Below are positions 17,775 to 25,604 of a stretch of DNA of 55,982 bases, in pieces. Origin of the DNA: an uncultured Planctomycetaceae bacterium (lineage in GTDB: Bacteria > Planctomycetota > Planctomycetia > Pirellulales > UBA1268); assembly GCA_903885565.1 (NCBI GenBank), contig CAISJI010000044.1, positions 1 to 55,982 of the forward strand, read 5' to 3'. The notes below the pieces were generated by a model. The model had not been told where the DNA came from. It made no database searches and was given only the letters and a program-made list of their open reading frames with translations. The position numbers and the translations under genes are program-made. Position 1 is the first letter of the stretch. Each line of letters starts with the position of its first letter.

Positions 17775-19622
17775 ATGCGTCAGCACTTTTGGCCGCGTCC
17801 GAAGAGCATTCCAGGCTTTGATCGCCCCCTGCGATGGGCCTTCCCAATTGCCGTTGGACTGGGAATCGTCTCGACCGGACCAGTGTTGGCACAAGGCGTG
17901 ACTCCCTCGACCAGCGACCTTCTGCCGTTCGGTACGACCGCCGCCCCTCAGGTGATCAGCGGCTCCAATTCAGCCCTCACCGGCGCGATCAACATCAGTC
18001 AGGCCCTTGGGGCCTACCGCTTTTACGATACCGGCGTCATTGGGCAAAACACGCTCAGTTGGGTCGTGGACGCAGATTATGTGTGGGGAGGACATGAGGC
18101 CCTTGCCAATCTCGGCCTCACGAGCGGCTCAAGCGACGCGGTGACGAGCGTCGGCGCCCATGCAACTGCCTGTGCGATGCTGCTTGGCGGCCGCCCCGCC
18201 GCTCCCTCCCTCAACGCCAGCGGTCAGCCCTATTATTCGGTGCTCAACACCGGCATCGCCTGGGGAACGTCGCTCGGATCGTCGGCGGTGGCGACCAGCT
18301 TCAACAGCGACGGCTCGTTTGAAATATCGCAGCAGAGCATGGTGAGTGGATATACGGTCGCCGCGTCGCTGGCGGATGTTATTTCCACCAGCATCGGGCA
18401 ATCGCCCGATCCCGCTGCGATCGGTACGCTCAGTGGACTCGTCGATTCCTTGGCTCGCAGCCACCGCCAAACAACGATTGTGGCGGCTGCCGGCAACGCC
18501 GGCGCAGCAGCCATCGCTGCCGACCGAGTGCCAGGCTCCCCCGCCAGCGGCTACAACGTGATTTCAGTGGGCGCCACAGGGGACTCTGCCAGCGCCTCCG
18601 ACTACACGAGCGTGGCCTCCTTTTCATCGCGGGGGCCCGTCACAACGCAGTGGTATGACGGCACCACGGTCTACTCGGCGGCCGACGGAAGTGCCACGCG
18701 GGCGGGGGTCGATCTGGTGGCGCCGGGCGTGAATCTTGTATCCGCGGCCTATGTGCCGGGATCGAATGCCACCGATCTCTATTATGTCGGCCTTGCCGGC
18801 ACCAGCTTTGCCACGCCGCTGGTGGCTGGAGGGGCGAGTCTGCTGGTGAGCGAGGCCCGCTCGTCGTCGCTGTTTTCCAATGTTGTCGATGCCGCCACGC
18901 AGAGCGTTGTGATCAAAAGCACGCTGCTCAACTCGGCCGAGAAGCTGGCCGGTTGGTCCAACGGCCAAGCCCTCTCCGCTGGCGTGCTCACCACCACGCA
19001 GGGGCTCGACTGGACGCAGGGAGCCGGCAGCCTCGATCTGGCCAAGGCGTATGACCAATTTTCTGGCGGCACGCGCGATGTTGCGGGAACGGTGAGCAAT
19101 CTGTTGGCTCAGGTGGCCGAATCCGGGTGGGATTATGGGGCCATCGATCTCGGCGACACCAACCGCTATGCGCTCTCCGGCGTTCGAACCGCCCGCCAAA
19201 CGCTCACGGTCACACTCGATTGGTTGCGCGACCGGATCTGGAACGATTCTCTGGCGGATGGTGCGGGAGATTATCGTGATGTGGCGCAGGCCGACTTGGA
19301 TCTGAGTGTGTGGAATATCTCCGGTGGTGGCGCTGGAACCCTCGTGGCCCGGAGCATCAGTCGGGTCAATACGGTCGAACATCTCTCGTTCGATCTGCTG
19401 TCGGCCGGTCTCTATGAACTGCGGGTGGGCTATGACCGCAATCTCTTCGACCTGACGGCAGACGCATCCTATGCGACTCAGGACTACGGCCTCTCCTGGG
19501 CGGTCGGCGAGCCGGTGGTTATCGGGGTGCCGGAACCCTCTTCATGGGCGATGCTGCTCGGTGCTGCCGTCACCGGGAGCCTTGCCTGGCGGCGGCGGAG
19601 GGCCCGCGGGCGGAAAAAATAA
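17775..19622 (+). CDS. Exported subtilase (S8-like) with PEP-CTERM sorting tail
   Basis: The 615-residue protein starts with a signal peptide (basic stretch, hydrophobic residues 22-37, then cleavage near VLAQG). The subtilisin-type catalytic set can be read as D99 in WVVDADYVWGG, H129 in SVGAHATACAM, the oxyanion N241 in AAAGNAGAAA, and S344 in GTSFATPLVAGGAS. The second half is a beta-rich region with LDLSVWNISGGG and LSFDLLSAGLYELRV. The last about 25 residues are VPEPSSWAMLLGAAVTGSLA followed by a basic WRRRRARGRKK, a classical PEP-CTERM signal that predicts processing by an exosortase and delivery to the cell surface. The surroundings of D99 and H129 are divergent, so activity is likely but not certain. 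Confidence 0.85.
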   Translation: MRQHFWPRPKSIPGFDRPLRWAFPIAVGLGIVSTGPVLAQGVTPSTSDLLPFGTTAAPQVISGSNSALTGAINISQALGAYRFYDTGVIGQNTLSWVVDADYVWGGHEALANLGLTSGSSDAVTSVGAHATACAMLLGGRPAAPSLNASGQPYYSVLNTGIAWGTSLGSSAVATSFNSDGSFEISQQSMVSGYTVAASLADVISTSIGQSPDPAAIGTLSGLVDSLARSHRQTTIVAAAGNAGAAAIAADRVPGSPASGYNVISVGATGDSASASDYTSVASFSSRGPVTTQWYDGTTVYSAADGSATRAGVDLVAPGVNLVSAAYVPGSNATDLYYVGLAGTSFATPLVAGGASLLVSEARSSSLFSNVVDAATQSVVIKSTLLNSAEKLAGWSNGQALSAGVLTTTQGLDWTQGAGSLDLAKAYDQFSGGTRDVAGTVSNLLAQVAESGWDYGAIDLGDTNRYALSGVRTARQTLTVTLDWLRDRIWNDSLADGAGDYRDVAQADLDLSVWNISGGGAGTLVARSISRVNTVEHLSFDLLSAGLYELRVGYDRNLFDLTADASYATQDYGLSWAVGEPVVIGVPEPSSWAMLLGAAVTGSLAWRRRRARGRKK

Positions 19623-19948
19623 ATTCTCCTGAGGGGGACATGCTCTGCGTGCAGGGCATGCGCGAAAGCCTGCACGAGTTCTGTCGCGACCTGCATGGCG
19701 GTGGAAGCCGAGCGGCAGTTCAAAAATCCAAAAATCTTTGGTTGGGCGTGGGTCTGCCGGGCTGACCACTGCTCGGCTACCCACCGCTTTTTTGAATGGG
19801 TGGAGCCAGCGCTCCCTGCTCGGTAAGGAAGGGCTCGCGCAGGCAGCGATCGCGAGTGTATGCTACCTCTCGATCATCTGGAGTTCGCCGGCAGGACGCA
19901 GCGTCGCGCCGCCGCGGCCCGCATGCCCGCCGCCGGCAGTCACCCGCC
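19623..19948. other. Intergenic region before the glycosyltransferase
   Basis: These 326 bases separate the PEP-CTERM subtilase from the glycosyltransferase. I see no gene: the open frames lack family features and a plausible start. A short inverted repeat, CCAAA-aatc-TTTGG, lies near 19728-19741. No terminator with a T-run and no convincing -35/-10 pair were found, although a promoter for the next gene is expected here. Confidence 0.45.
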
Positions 19949-21103
19949 ATGCATATTGTTCAAGTCGCCTCCGCACTCTCCCGTAGCGGTGCTGGTGTGC
20001 ACGAGGCGGTGCTGGGGATTGCCACTCATCTTGCCCGCCTGAGCGATGTGCAGGTGACGGTGCTGGGCACGATCAATGATCCCGCCCGCTGGCAGGCCGA
20101 CCGACTCCTCTGGGAGGAGGCTGGCGTAAAGGTGGTCCCTGTGTCCGGGACCGGGCCCCGGGGAGTTTTTAATCTGCTCGCGGCGGCAGGCCACCTGCCG
20201 GGTCCGCCAGCTGACATCGTCCATGGCCATGCCCTCTGGAAGGGAGAGGCGCTGGCGGCCGCGCGACTGGCAGACCGCTGCAATTGCCCGCTGGTGATCA
20301 GCCCTCACGGCATGCTCGAACCGTGGGCCTTCCGGAACAGTCGGCTCAAGAAATTCCTTCCCTGGATACTCTGGGAACGCCGCACCCTCGCCAACGCCGC
20401 GTTGCTGCAGGCGATGAGCGGGCAGGAGGCAGATGCCTTTGTGCCACTGGGACTCTACAACCCCGTCTCGATCCAGCCGGTGGGGCTCGATATGGCTCAG
20501 ATACAGCCGCGTCCCGCCCGGCTGAATGGCCCACGCACCTGCCTCTTTCTCTCACGCATCCATCCCAAAAAGGGACTGCCGATGCTGGTGCGGGCCTGGG
20601 CCAAGGTGCGGCCGCCCAACTGGCAACTGCTCATTGCCGGGCCCGACGACAACGGCCACCGCGGAGAGGTCGAACGCCTTGCCGCCAGTTTGGGGCTGGG
20701 GAATGGGGTTGTCCTCCGCGGCCCTGCCTACGCCGCCGAGAAGTGGGGCCTGCTGGCAAGCGCCGATCTCTTCATTCTCCCGTCGTACTCGGAGAATTTC
20801 GGCATCGTCGTGGCTGAGGCGATGGCTGCCGGACTGCCCGTCATCACCACCACGGGAACTCCCTGGAGCGTGCTTCAGGACAAGGGCGTGGGGTGGTGGG
20901 TCGAACCGACCGAGGCAGCGGTGGCGACGGCGCTGCGCGACGGAGTCAATCGCCCGGCCGCTGAGCTGGTAGCGATGGGTGAGAAGGCTGCCCTGATCGC
21001 CCGCCACGACTTCACCTGGGAGCAGATCGCCCTCTCGCTCCACGCGGCCTATTCGTGGGCCAGCGTTGGTGGCGAAAAACCTCCCTGCGTGCGGATTCCC
21101 TGA
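19949..21103 (+). CDS. Glycosyltransferase, GT4-like (GT-B fold)
   Basis: The 384-residue protein begins MHIVQVASALSRSGAGVHEA, a typical group 1 glycosyltransferase start with a Gly-rich loop. The N-domain includes VHGHALWKGEA and ISPHGMLEPWA. The C-domain has LFLSRIHPKKGLPMLVRAW, LLIAGPDD, and ADLFILPSYSENFGIVVAEA, the nucleotide-sugar site of the GT4 family with its E-x7-E pair. AEAMAAGLPVITTTGTPW follows. It probably adds a sugar to a lipid-linked or surface glycan; donor and acceptor cannot be read. The ATG at 19949 is chosen over an upstream start because the added 51 residues are Arg-rich and non-homologous. It precedes the microcompartment operon but has its own GC-rich style. Confidence 0.9.
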   Translation: MHIVQVASALSRSGAGVHEAVLGIATHLARLSDVQVTVLGTINDPARWQADRLLWEEAGVKVVPVSGTGPRGVFNLLAAAGHLPGPPADIVHGHALWKGEALAAARLADRCNCPLVISPHGMLEPWAFRNSRLKKFLPWILWERRTLANAALLQAMSGQEADAFVPLGLYNPVSIQPVGLDMAQIQPRPARLNGPRTCLFLSRIHPKKGLPMLVRAWAKVRPPNWQLLIAGPDDNGHRGEVERLAASLGLGNGVVLRGPAYAAEKWGLLASADLFILPSYSENFGIVVAEAMAAGLPVITTTGTPWSVLQDKGVGWWVEPTEAAVATALRDGVNRPAAELVAMGEKAALIARHDFTWEQIALSLHAAYSWASVGGEKPPCVRIP

Positions 21104-21324
21104 CGGCCCGAGTGCCGTTCGGCCGGTTTCCCGGCAGTGCAGAATGCCCTCAGCCACGCCCCTCTGCGGCGGCGGCGTGCTGCCCCCGCCTCCGCGAACG
21201 ATTTTCGTGACTGCTTTCATTCATTGAAACCGGTCAGCGATCGTTTTTCGCCGAGAAGGCGACTTGTTCCGGGGCGCGAGACAAACTCCGCAGGCCGCAA
21301 ACCGATCGTATTCGGAGTATTTTA
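21104..21324. other. Intergenic region upstream of the microcompartment promoter
   Basis: No gene is evident here. The AT content rises toward the promoter at 21325. A perfect inverted repeat, TTTCA-ttcat-TGAAA, lies at 21215-21229 and could be a protein-binding site or a weak hairpin. With the promoter and leader that follow, the whole gene-free stretch is 334 bases. Confidence 0.5.
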
Positions 21325-21352
21325 TTGACTCTGGCTGCATCAATGCTATCAT
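21325..21352 (+). promoter_or_regulatory. Sigma-70-type promoter of the microcompartment operon
   Basis: TTGACT at 21325-21330 and TATCAT at 21347-21352 are separated by 16 bases, each one or two changes from consensus. They lie in an AT-rich island about 85-110 bases before the DeoR gene. The site is directly followed by a nested inverted repeat. Confidence 0.65.
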
Positions 21353-21365
21353 CTGACTGTATTCA

Positions 21366-21410
21366 TTCTAAAAAAGGTCGCTTTCTTTCCAAGAAACACC
21401 ATTTTTAGAA
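21366..21410 (+). promoter_or_regulatory. Nested inverted repeat in the operon leader (candidate operator)
   Basis: A perfect 9-base inverted repeat, TTCTAAAAA at 21366-21374 and TTTTTAGAA at 21402-21410, encloses a second dyad, TTTCTT-tcc-AAGAAA at 21382-21396. The two have nearly the same centre (21388 and 21389). The element starts 14 bases after the -10 hexamer and ends 27 bases before the regulator start codon, a good place for autoregulation by the DeoR-family protein. It could instead fold as an mRNA hairpin. Confidence 0.55.
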
Positions 21411-21437
21411 CTGTTTTCACTGCACGGCAGCATTAAC

Positions 21438-22313
21438 GTGATCGATTTTTGCCATACGAGTGGCTTTCCAGGCGAGTCCTCCGGCGTGCAGACCCAGCAA
21501 CGACGCAGCAAGCTGATTGAGTTCGTGCGGGTTCGCGGGTTCGCGGCACTCGAAGATCTGGTGCGCGAATTGGGTGTTTCGGAGTCGACCATCCGCCGCG
21601 ATCTCGATGCCCTCGAGGATCAAGGGGCCGCCAAGCGGACGCATGGTGGCGTGCTCTACAGCGGCGGAATTCCCCGGCTCTCGGAATTCGACGAGCGTGA
21701 ACCGGCCAACTGGGCCGCCAAACGGGCGATCGCCGCCCGGGCTGCCGAGTCGATTTCTGACGGGGAAACGGTCCTGCTCGATGGTGGCACAACCACCTAC
21801 GAAGTCGCCCGCCAACTGGTGGGCCGCTCGCTTCAGGTGGTCACCAACAGTCTGCCGGTGGCCAATCTCTTCGCCTCTCAGGCCCGCACCGATCTGGTGT
21901 TGCTCGGGGGCTATGTCTCCCCGCGCACCGGCGTCTGCCTTGGCCCCTACGCCAACGAACTGCTGGGCCGGCTGCATGTCACCACCACCGTGCTCTCTGC
22001 GGCCGGGATCACTGCCGAAGGACTCTTCAACGCCCATCTCCTCCTGGCCGAAACCGAGCAGGCGATGCTGCGGGCCGCTGGCCGGGTGATCGTCGTGGCC
22101 GACAGTTCCAAATTTGGCCGCAAAAGCCTCACCTTCGTCTCCGGCCTCGACACCATCGACCAACTGGTCTGCGACGACGCCCTGCCAGCCGCCTGGCGGG
22201 AGATTGTCACCGCCGCCGGAGTGGAACTGCTCATCGCCCCCCTGCCCCGTGCGTCCGAAGGCGCACCATCCGGCTCCCGACCGATCCCCACCGCAGAGGA
22301 TGCGTCCGCGTGA
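21438..22313 (+). CDS. DeoR-family transcriptional regulator of the microcompartment operon
   Basis: The 291-residue protein has a DeoR winged helix-turn-helix ([20 protein letters not shown], then [20 protein letters not shown]). The sugar-phosphate-sensing domain has [31 protein letters not shown] and [13 protein letters not shown]. Such repressors usually release DNA when a sugar phosphate binds; with an aldolase in the operon, fuculose or rhamnulose 1-phosphate or its products are plausible effectors. The start could be GTG at 21438 or GTG at 21486 (beginning VQTQQRRS), the second being closer to typical family length. The stop overlaps the PduL start as GTGA, indicating coupling. A DeoR gene heading the locus is usual in PVM-type loci. 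Confidence 0.92.
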   Translation: MIDFCHTSGFPGESSGVQTQQRRSKLIEFVRVRGFAALEDLVRELGVSESTIRRDLDALEDQGAAKRTHGGVLYSGGIPRLSEFDEREPANWAAKRAIAARAAESISDGETVLLDGGTTTYEVARQLVGRSLQVVTNSLPVANLFASQARTDLVLLGGYVSPRTGVCLGPYANELLGRLHVTTTVLSAAGITAEGLFNAHLLLAETEQAMLRAAGRVIVVADSSKFGRKSLTFVSGLDTIDQLVCDDALPAAWREIVTAAGVELLIAPLPRASEGAPSGSRPIPTAEDASA

Positions 22314-23044
22314 ACATGGCCACGGCACACCCCCACCCCCTGCTTGGCGGCAATGGCTCCGCCGGCCTCGACCGCTCCACCGTGGAACGCCTCGTGCGCG
22401 AGATCGTTCTCCGCTCCCGCGGCACGCCTCCATCGCAGGCGACGACCAACGGCCGTGCTGCTGGTGAGCCGAAGCTGGTGGTCAGCATCTCGGCCCGGCA
22501 CTGCCATCTCACCGACGAACATGTCGAGCGATTGTTCGGCCCCGGGCGAACGCTCACACCTCACAAGGATCTCTATCAGGATGGCTTCTATGCCGCCGAA
22601 GAGACCGTGATGATCATCGGCCCGAAGCGGAAGATGCTCCCCACCGTGCGCGTTCTGGGGCCCACCCGCAAGGCCTCGCAGGTGGAGCTGGCCTTCACCG
22701 ACGGCATCTCCCTGGGGATCGACCTCCCTGTGCGGGCCAGCGGCAAGATCAGCGGCACTCCCGGCTGCGTGCTGGTGGGCCCTGCCGGCGCCGTGGAACT
22801 CTCCGAGGGGGTGATCCGCGCGGAACGGCATGTGCACATGAACCATGCCGACGCCGGTTTCTTTGGCGTGAAGGATGGCGACCGCATGAGCCTGGTGATC
22901 AAGGGCACCTGCGGCCTCGTGCTCCGCGATCTGCTGGTGCGGGCCGACGCCACCAGCAAACTGGAAGTGCACATCGACACCGACGAGGGAAACGCGGCTG
23001 ACTTGGATCACGCCACCGGCGTGGAACTGGTGCGGCAGACATGA
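22310..23044 (+). CDS. pduL: Phosphate acyltransferase PduL (microcompartment type)
   Basis: The 244-residue protein has two PduL domains with the zinc-binding histidines visible as H64 and H66 (SARHCHL), H174 and H176 ([11 protein letters not shown]), and H221 (KLEVHID). It exchanges CoA for phosphate on an acyl-CoA made by the aldehyde dehydrogenase, giving acyl phosphate and recycling CoA inside the shell. Residues 20-38, [19 protein letters not shown], form an amphipathic helix ahead of the catalytic core, the usual place of an encapsulation peptide. The gene starts with GTG overlapping the regulator stop. In this pathway the expected acyl group is lactyl or propionyl; which one cannot be read from sequence. 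Confidence 0.95.
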   Translation: MNMATAHPHPLLGGNGSAGLDRSTVERLVREIVLRSRGTPPSQATTNGRAAGEPKLVVSISARHCHLTDEHVERLFGPGRTLTPHKDLYQDGFYAAEETVMIIGPKRKMLPTVRVLGPTRKASQVELAFTDGISLGIDLPVRASGKISGTPGCVLVGPAGAVELSEGVIRAERHVHMNHADAGFFGVKDGDRMSLVIKGTCGLVLRDLLVRADATSKLEVHIDTDEGNAADLDHATGVELVRQT

Positions 23045-23175
23045 GCAAGAAAGCGCCCCAGCGCAGGAAAACTGGCACAGACATTCAGATCGTTCTGCCG
23101 GCGCGTGCCGGTGCGATCGCCGGGGGCGGCCCCGAACAGGTTGGGTGGGCAGGGATTCGAGGAACAGAGGCAAAC

Positions 23176-23490
23176 ATGGCAAAGACTACGAAGAATGTGG
23201 AAGCCCTTGGCATGATCGAGGCGAAGGGTTTCGTCACGCTCGTCGAGGCAGTGGACGCGATGATGAAGGCGGCCAATGTGTCGTTTCTGGGCTGGGACAA
23301 GATCGGCAGCGGCCTCGTCACAGCTTTTGTGTCGGGCGATGTGGCTGCGGTGAAGGCAGCGACCGATGCCGGTGCTGCGGCCGGCGGCCGCGTCGGCGAT
23401 ATCGTGAGCGTGCAGGTGATTCCGCGTCCGCATGATGATCTTCATGTCGTGCTGCCGGCCGGTATGAGCCACGTCGGTGGCGGCGAGTGA
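23176..23490 (+). CDS. BMC-H shell protein 1
   Basis: The 104-residue hexameric shell protein has the BMC fold sequence [59 protein letters not shown] and [13 protein letters not shown]. These hexamers tile the microcompartment facets and have a central pore. I chose the ATG at 23176 because it opens on the fold and has GAGG 6 bases before it. The frame is, however, open from an ATG at 23041 that overlaps the PduL stop as ATGA and would add 45 basic residues. The C-terminus is longer than in shell protein 2 and contains His ([12 protein letters not shown]). A hairpin, CCAGA-tttcc-TCTGG, lies just after the stop at 23499-23513. Confidence 0.93.
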   Translation: MAKTTKNVEALGMIEAKGFVTLVEAVDAMMKAANVSFLGWDKIGSGLVTAFVSGDVAAVKAATDAGAAAGGRVGDIVSVQVIPRPHDDLHVVLPAGMSHVGGGE

Positions 23491-23609
23491 TTCAGCAGCC
23501 AGATTTCCTCTGGCCCGAAAGCGTCGGGGTCGGGCAGCCAGCCCCATTCCACACAGCGGTATCGCAAACGTTTTTTTGGCACGAAACCTTTTCTTGAAAG
23601 TGAGCAACC

Positions 23610-23879
23610 ATGAATACAGCGATTGGATTGATTGAGACCAAGGGACTTGTCGGCCTCGTTGAGGCGACCGACGCCATGGCCAAGGCGGCCAACGTGAAGA
23701 TCCTCAAGCGGGTCAGCATCGGTGGTGCCTATGTGGCGACCGTCGTTCAGGGAGATGTCGGCAGCGTGCGGGCGGCGGTTGAGGCGGGTGCGGCGGCAGC
23801 CCAGCAGGTCGGCGACCTGGTGGCCAGCCACGTGATTCCGCGTCCGGCTGAGGCCATGACCGCAGCGTTTTTCTCCTGA
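23610..23879 (+). CDS. BMC-H shell protein 2
   Basis: The 89-residue protein is a compact BMC-H: NTAIGLIETKGLVGLVEATD, AMAKAANVKILKRVSIGGAY, VQGDVGSVRAAVEAGAAAAQ and SHVIPRPAEAM. It is clearly a paralogue of shell protein 1, sharing the EAxDAMxKAANV and VIPRP segments, and would mix with it in the facets. Separate pore residues around SIGGAY versus KIGSGL suggest different permeability, as in loci with two BMC-H genes. It begins 119 bases after shell protein 1, with GAAAGTGAG before the ATG, and is followed by a cluster of hairpins. No trimeric BMC-T gene is present. Confidence 0.95.
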   Translation: MNTAIGLIETKGLVGLVEATDAMAKAANVKILKRVSIGGAYVATVVQGDVGSVRAAVEAGAAAAQQVGDLVASHVIPRPAEAMTAAFFS

Positions 23880-23885
23880 GTTTTC

Positions 23886-23986
23886 GGCGGCAGCGGTGCA
23901 CCACCGCTCCCGCCAGTGATCGTTGAAGGAGCGCCAGCAGGCGGCCGGAGGCCAGCCTGCTGGCCCCGGGGGCGGAAGCTCCGGGG
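23886..23986 (+). repeat. Cluster of three strong hairpins between shell and kinase genes
   Basis: Three consecutive perfect inverted repeats fill the gap before the kinase gene. They are AGCGGTG-cac-CACCGCT at 23892-23908 (extended outside by GGCG and CGCC), CCAGCAGGC at 23934-23942 with GCCTGCTGG at 23955-23963, and CCCCGG at 23964-23969 with CCGGGG at 23981-23986. There is no T-run, so a normal terminator is unlikely. A role in mRNA stability, keeping the abundant shell message separate from enzyme message, is an inference. Confidence 0.6.
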
Positions 23987-24028
23987 AGAGTAGCCAGGGA
24001 AGTGCACACGTTTCAGGAAGGCCATCAG

Positions 24029-25276
24029 ATGAAAATCCTCGTCGCGAATCTCGGCTCCACGAGCTTCAAATACCGGCTCTTTGAGCTGCCCGGTCAGGGC
24101 GGCTCAGGCAGCGGAACTGAAGCCGTGGAGCGGGAATTGGCCCGCGGGGGCGTCGAACGCATCGGTGCCCCGGAGAGCCGGGTCTATGCGCAGGCGGGTG
24201 GCCAATCTCTGGAGGCGGTGCAAGCGGTGCCCGACCATGCTGTCGCCCTGCAGGCGGCACTCGAGCAACTGACAGGCGCCGGCGGTCCGCTCAAGAGTAT
24301 CGATGAGGTGGCCGCTATCGGCTTCAAGGCGGTGCATGGAGGACGCGTCGGCGGAGTGGTGCGGGTGACCGGCGACGTGCTCTCCGCGATGGAGGAGATG
24401 GCGGCGGTGGCTCCGGCACACAATCCGCCCTATGTGCAGGCGATGCGTCTGCTGCAGGAGAAGTTACCGAAAGTGCCTCTGGTGGCGGCGTTTGAGACCG
24501 GCTTCCACGCCACCATTCCGGAGCGCAACGGCCTCTATGCAGTGCCGACGGAATGGGTGGAGAAATACCACGTGCGCCGGTTTGGATTCCATGGGGCGAG
24601 CCACCGCTTTGTTGCCACCAGACTGATGGAAAAGCTGCCGAAACGGCCGCTGCGGGCCATCTCATGCCACCTCGGTGGCTCCAGCAGCGTCTGCTGGATC
24701 GCCGATGGCAAGAGCGTCGGCACCTCGATGGGCATGAGCCCGCAATCGGGGCTGCCGCAGAACAACCGGGCGGGTGATTGCGACCCGTTTGTGCTGCTGC
24801 ATATGCAGAAGGCGACCGGGAGAAGCTTTGAGGACCTGCTCGGCGAACTGTCCAACCGCAGCGGGCTGGCGGGGATGTCGGGCACCTCCGGCGACATGCG
24901 TGATCTGGAGGAAGCCGCCGCTGCCGGCAATCGCCGGGCGCAGGTCGCCATCGATGTGTTCGTTGCTTCCATCCGCCATTGGATCGGTGCCGGTCTCGTG
25001 GAGCTCGGCGGACTCGATGCCCTCGCCTTTGCTGGCGGCATCGGGGAAAACTCGCCGCTGACACGTGCCGCAGTCTGCCGGGGACTGGCCGATCTCGGCA
25101 TCGAACTCGACGAAACCGCCAATCTCTCCACCGCCCACCGCACGGTGCCGGGGGGCGGCGAGCGGCAGATTGGATCGACTCGCTCACGCGTGCAGATCTG
25201 GGTTATTCCCACCAACGAGGAGTTGATCGTGGCCCGCCAGGCCCGCGATCTCCTCGTCCAAGAGAGAGGTGCCTGA
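24029..25276 (+). CDS. Acetate/propionate kinase-like enzyme
   Basis: The 415-residue kinase belongs to the ASKHA acetate kinase family: ILVANLGSTSFKYRLFEL, GFKAVHGGRVGG, PAHNPPYVQAMRLLQ, AFETGFHATIPERNGLYAVP, RRFGFHGASHRFVA and GTSMGMSPQSGLPQNNR. It would make ATP from the acyl phosphate released by PduL. The usual LGNGSS phosphate loop is LGGSSS here, and the AGDCDPF following it replaces the usual SGDIDP. Such changes fit a dedicated kinase for a three-carbon acid such as lactate or propionate, but that is inference. The ATG at 24029 has AGGAAGG before it. No encapsulation helix is obvious, so it may work outside the shell. Its stop overlaps the next start (TGATG). Confidence 0.9.
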   Translation: MKILVANLGSTSFKYRLFELPGQGGSGSGTEAVERELARGGVERIGAPESRVYAQAGGQSLEAVQAVPDHAVALQAALEQLTGAGGPLKSIDEVAAIGFKAVHGGRVGGVVRVTGDVLSAMEEMAAVAPAHNPPYVQAMRLLQEKLPKVPLVAAFETGFHATIPERNGLYAVPTEWVEKYHVRRFGFHGASHRFVATRLMEKLPKRPLRAISCHLGGSSSVCWIADGKSVGTSMGMSPQSGLPQNNRAGDCDPFVLLHMQKATGRSFEDLLGELSNRSGLAGMSGTSGDMRDLEEAAAAGNRRAQVAIDVFVASIRHWIGAGLVELGGLDALAFAGGIGENSPLTRAAVCRGLADLGIELDETANLSTAHRTVPGGGERQIGSTRSRVQIWVIPTNEELIVARQARDLLVQERGA

Positions 25277-25596
25277 TGTTTGTTGCTCTGGTGACCGGAT
25301 CGGTCGTGGCCACGCAGAAAACGGCCTCCATGACCGGCCACAAGCTCCTCGTGGTCGAGCCCTATCGCCTCGACGAGAATTCCCGCAGCAGGCTGGTGTC
25401 GACCGGCCGCACGTTCATCGCCGTCGATTCCCTCGGCGCTGGCGAGGGACAGTTTGTGCTTGTCACCCAGGGTTCGAGTGCACGGCTCACGCCCGAGACC
25501 AAATCGCTACCGATCGACGCCGTCGTCATCGGTCTTGTCGACACCGTGCGGATCGAGGGTCGCAACGTCTTTTCCCGTACTGAACACGAAAGCTGA
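25276..25596 (+). CDS. BMC-P (EutN/CcmL) pentameric shell protein 1
   Basis: The 106-residue protein follows the EutN/CcmL pattern: FVALVTGSVVATQKTASMTG, HKLLVVEP, FIAVDSLGAGEGQFVLVTQG, and a closing IDAVVIGLVDTVRIEG. Pentamers of this family cap the vertices of the shell. Its ATG shares a base with the stop of the kinase gene (TGATG at 25274-25278), and the aldehyde dehydrogenase starts 8 bases after its end. It is the first of three BMC-P genes in the locus. Confidence 0.93.
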   Translation: MFVALVTGSVVATQKTASMTGHKLLVVEPYRLDENSRSRLVSTGRTFIAVDSLGAGEGQFVLVTQGSSARLTPETKSLPIDAVVIGLVDTVRIEGRNVFSRTEHES

Positions 25597-25604
25597 AGGA
25601 ACCC

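Noticed and set aside
19796..19948. 51-residue N-terminal extension of the glycosyltransferase
   Set aside because: The extension is Arg/Ser-rich without homology, and the family start MHIVQVASALS is at 19949.
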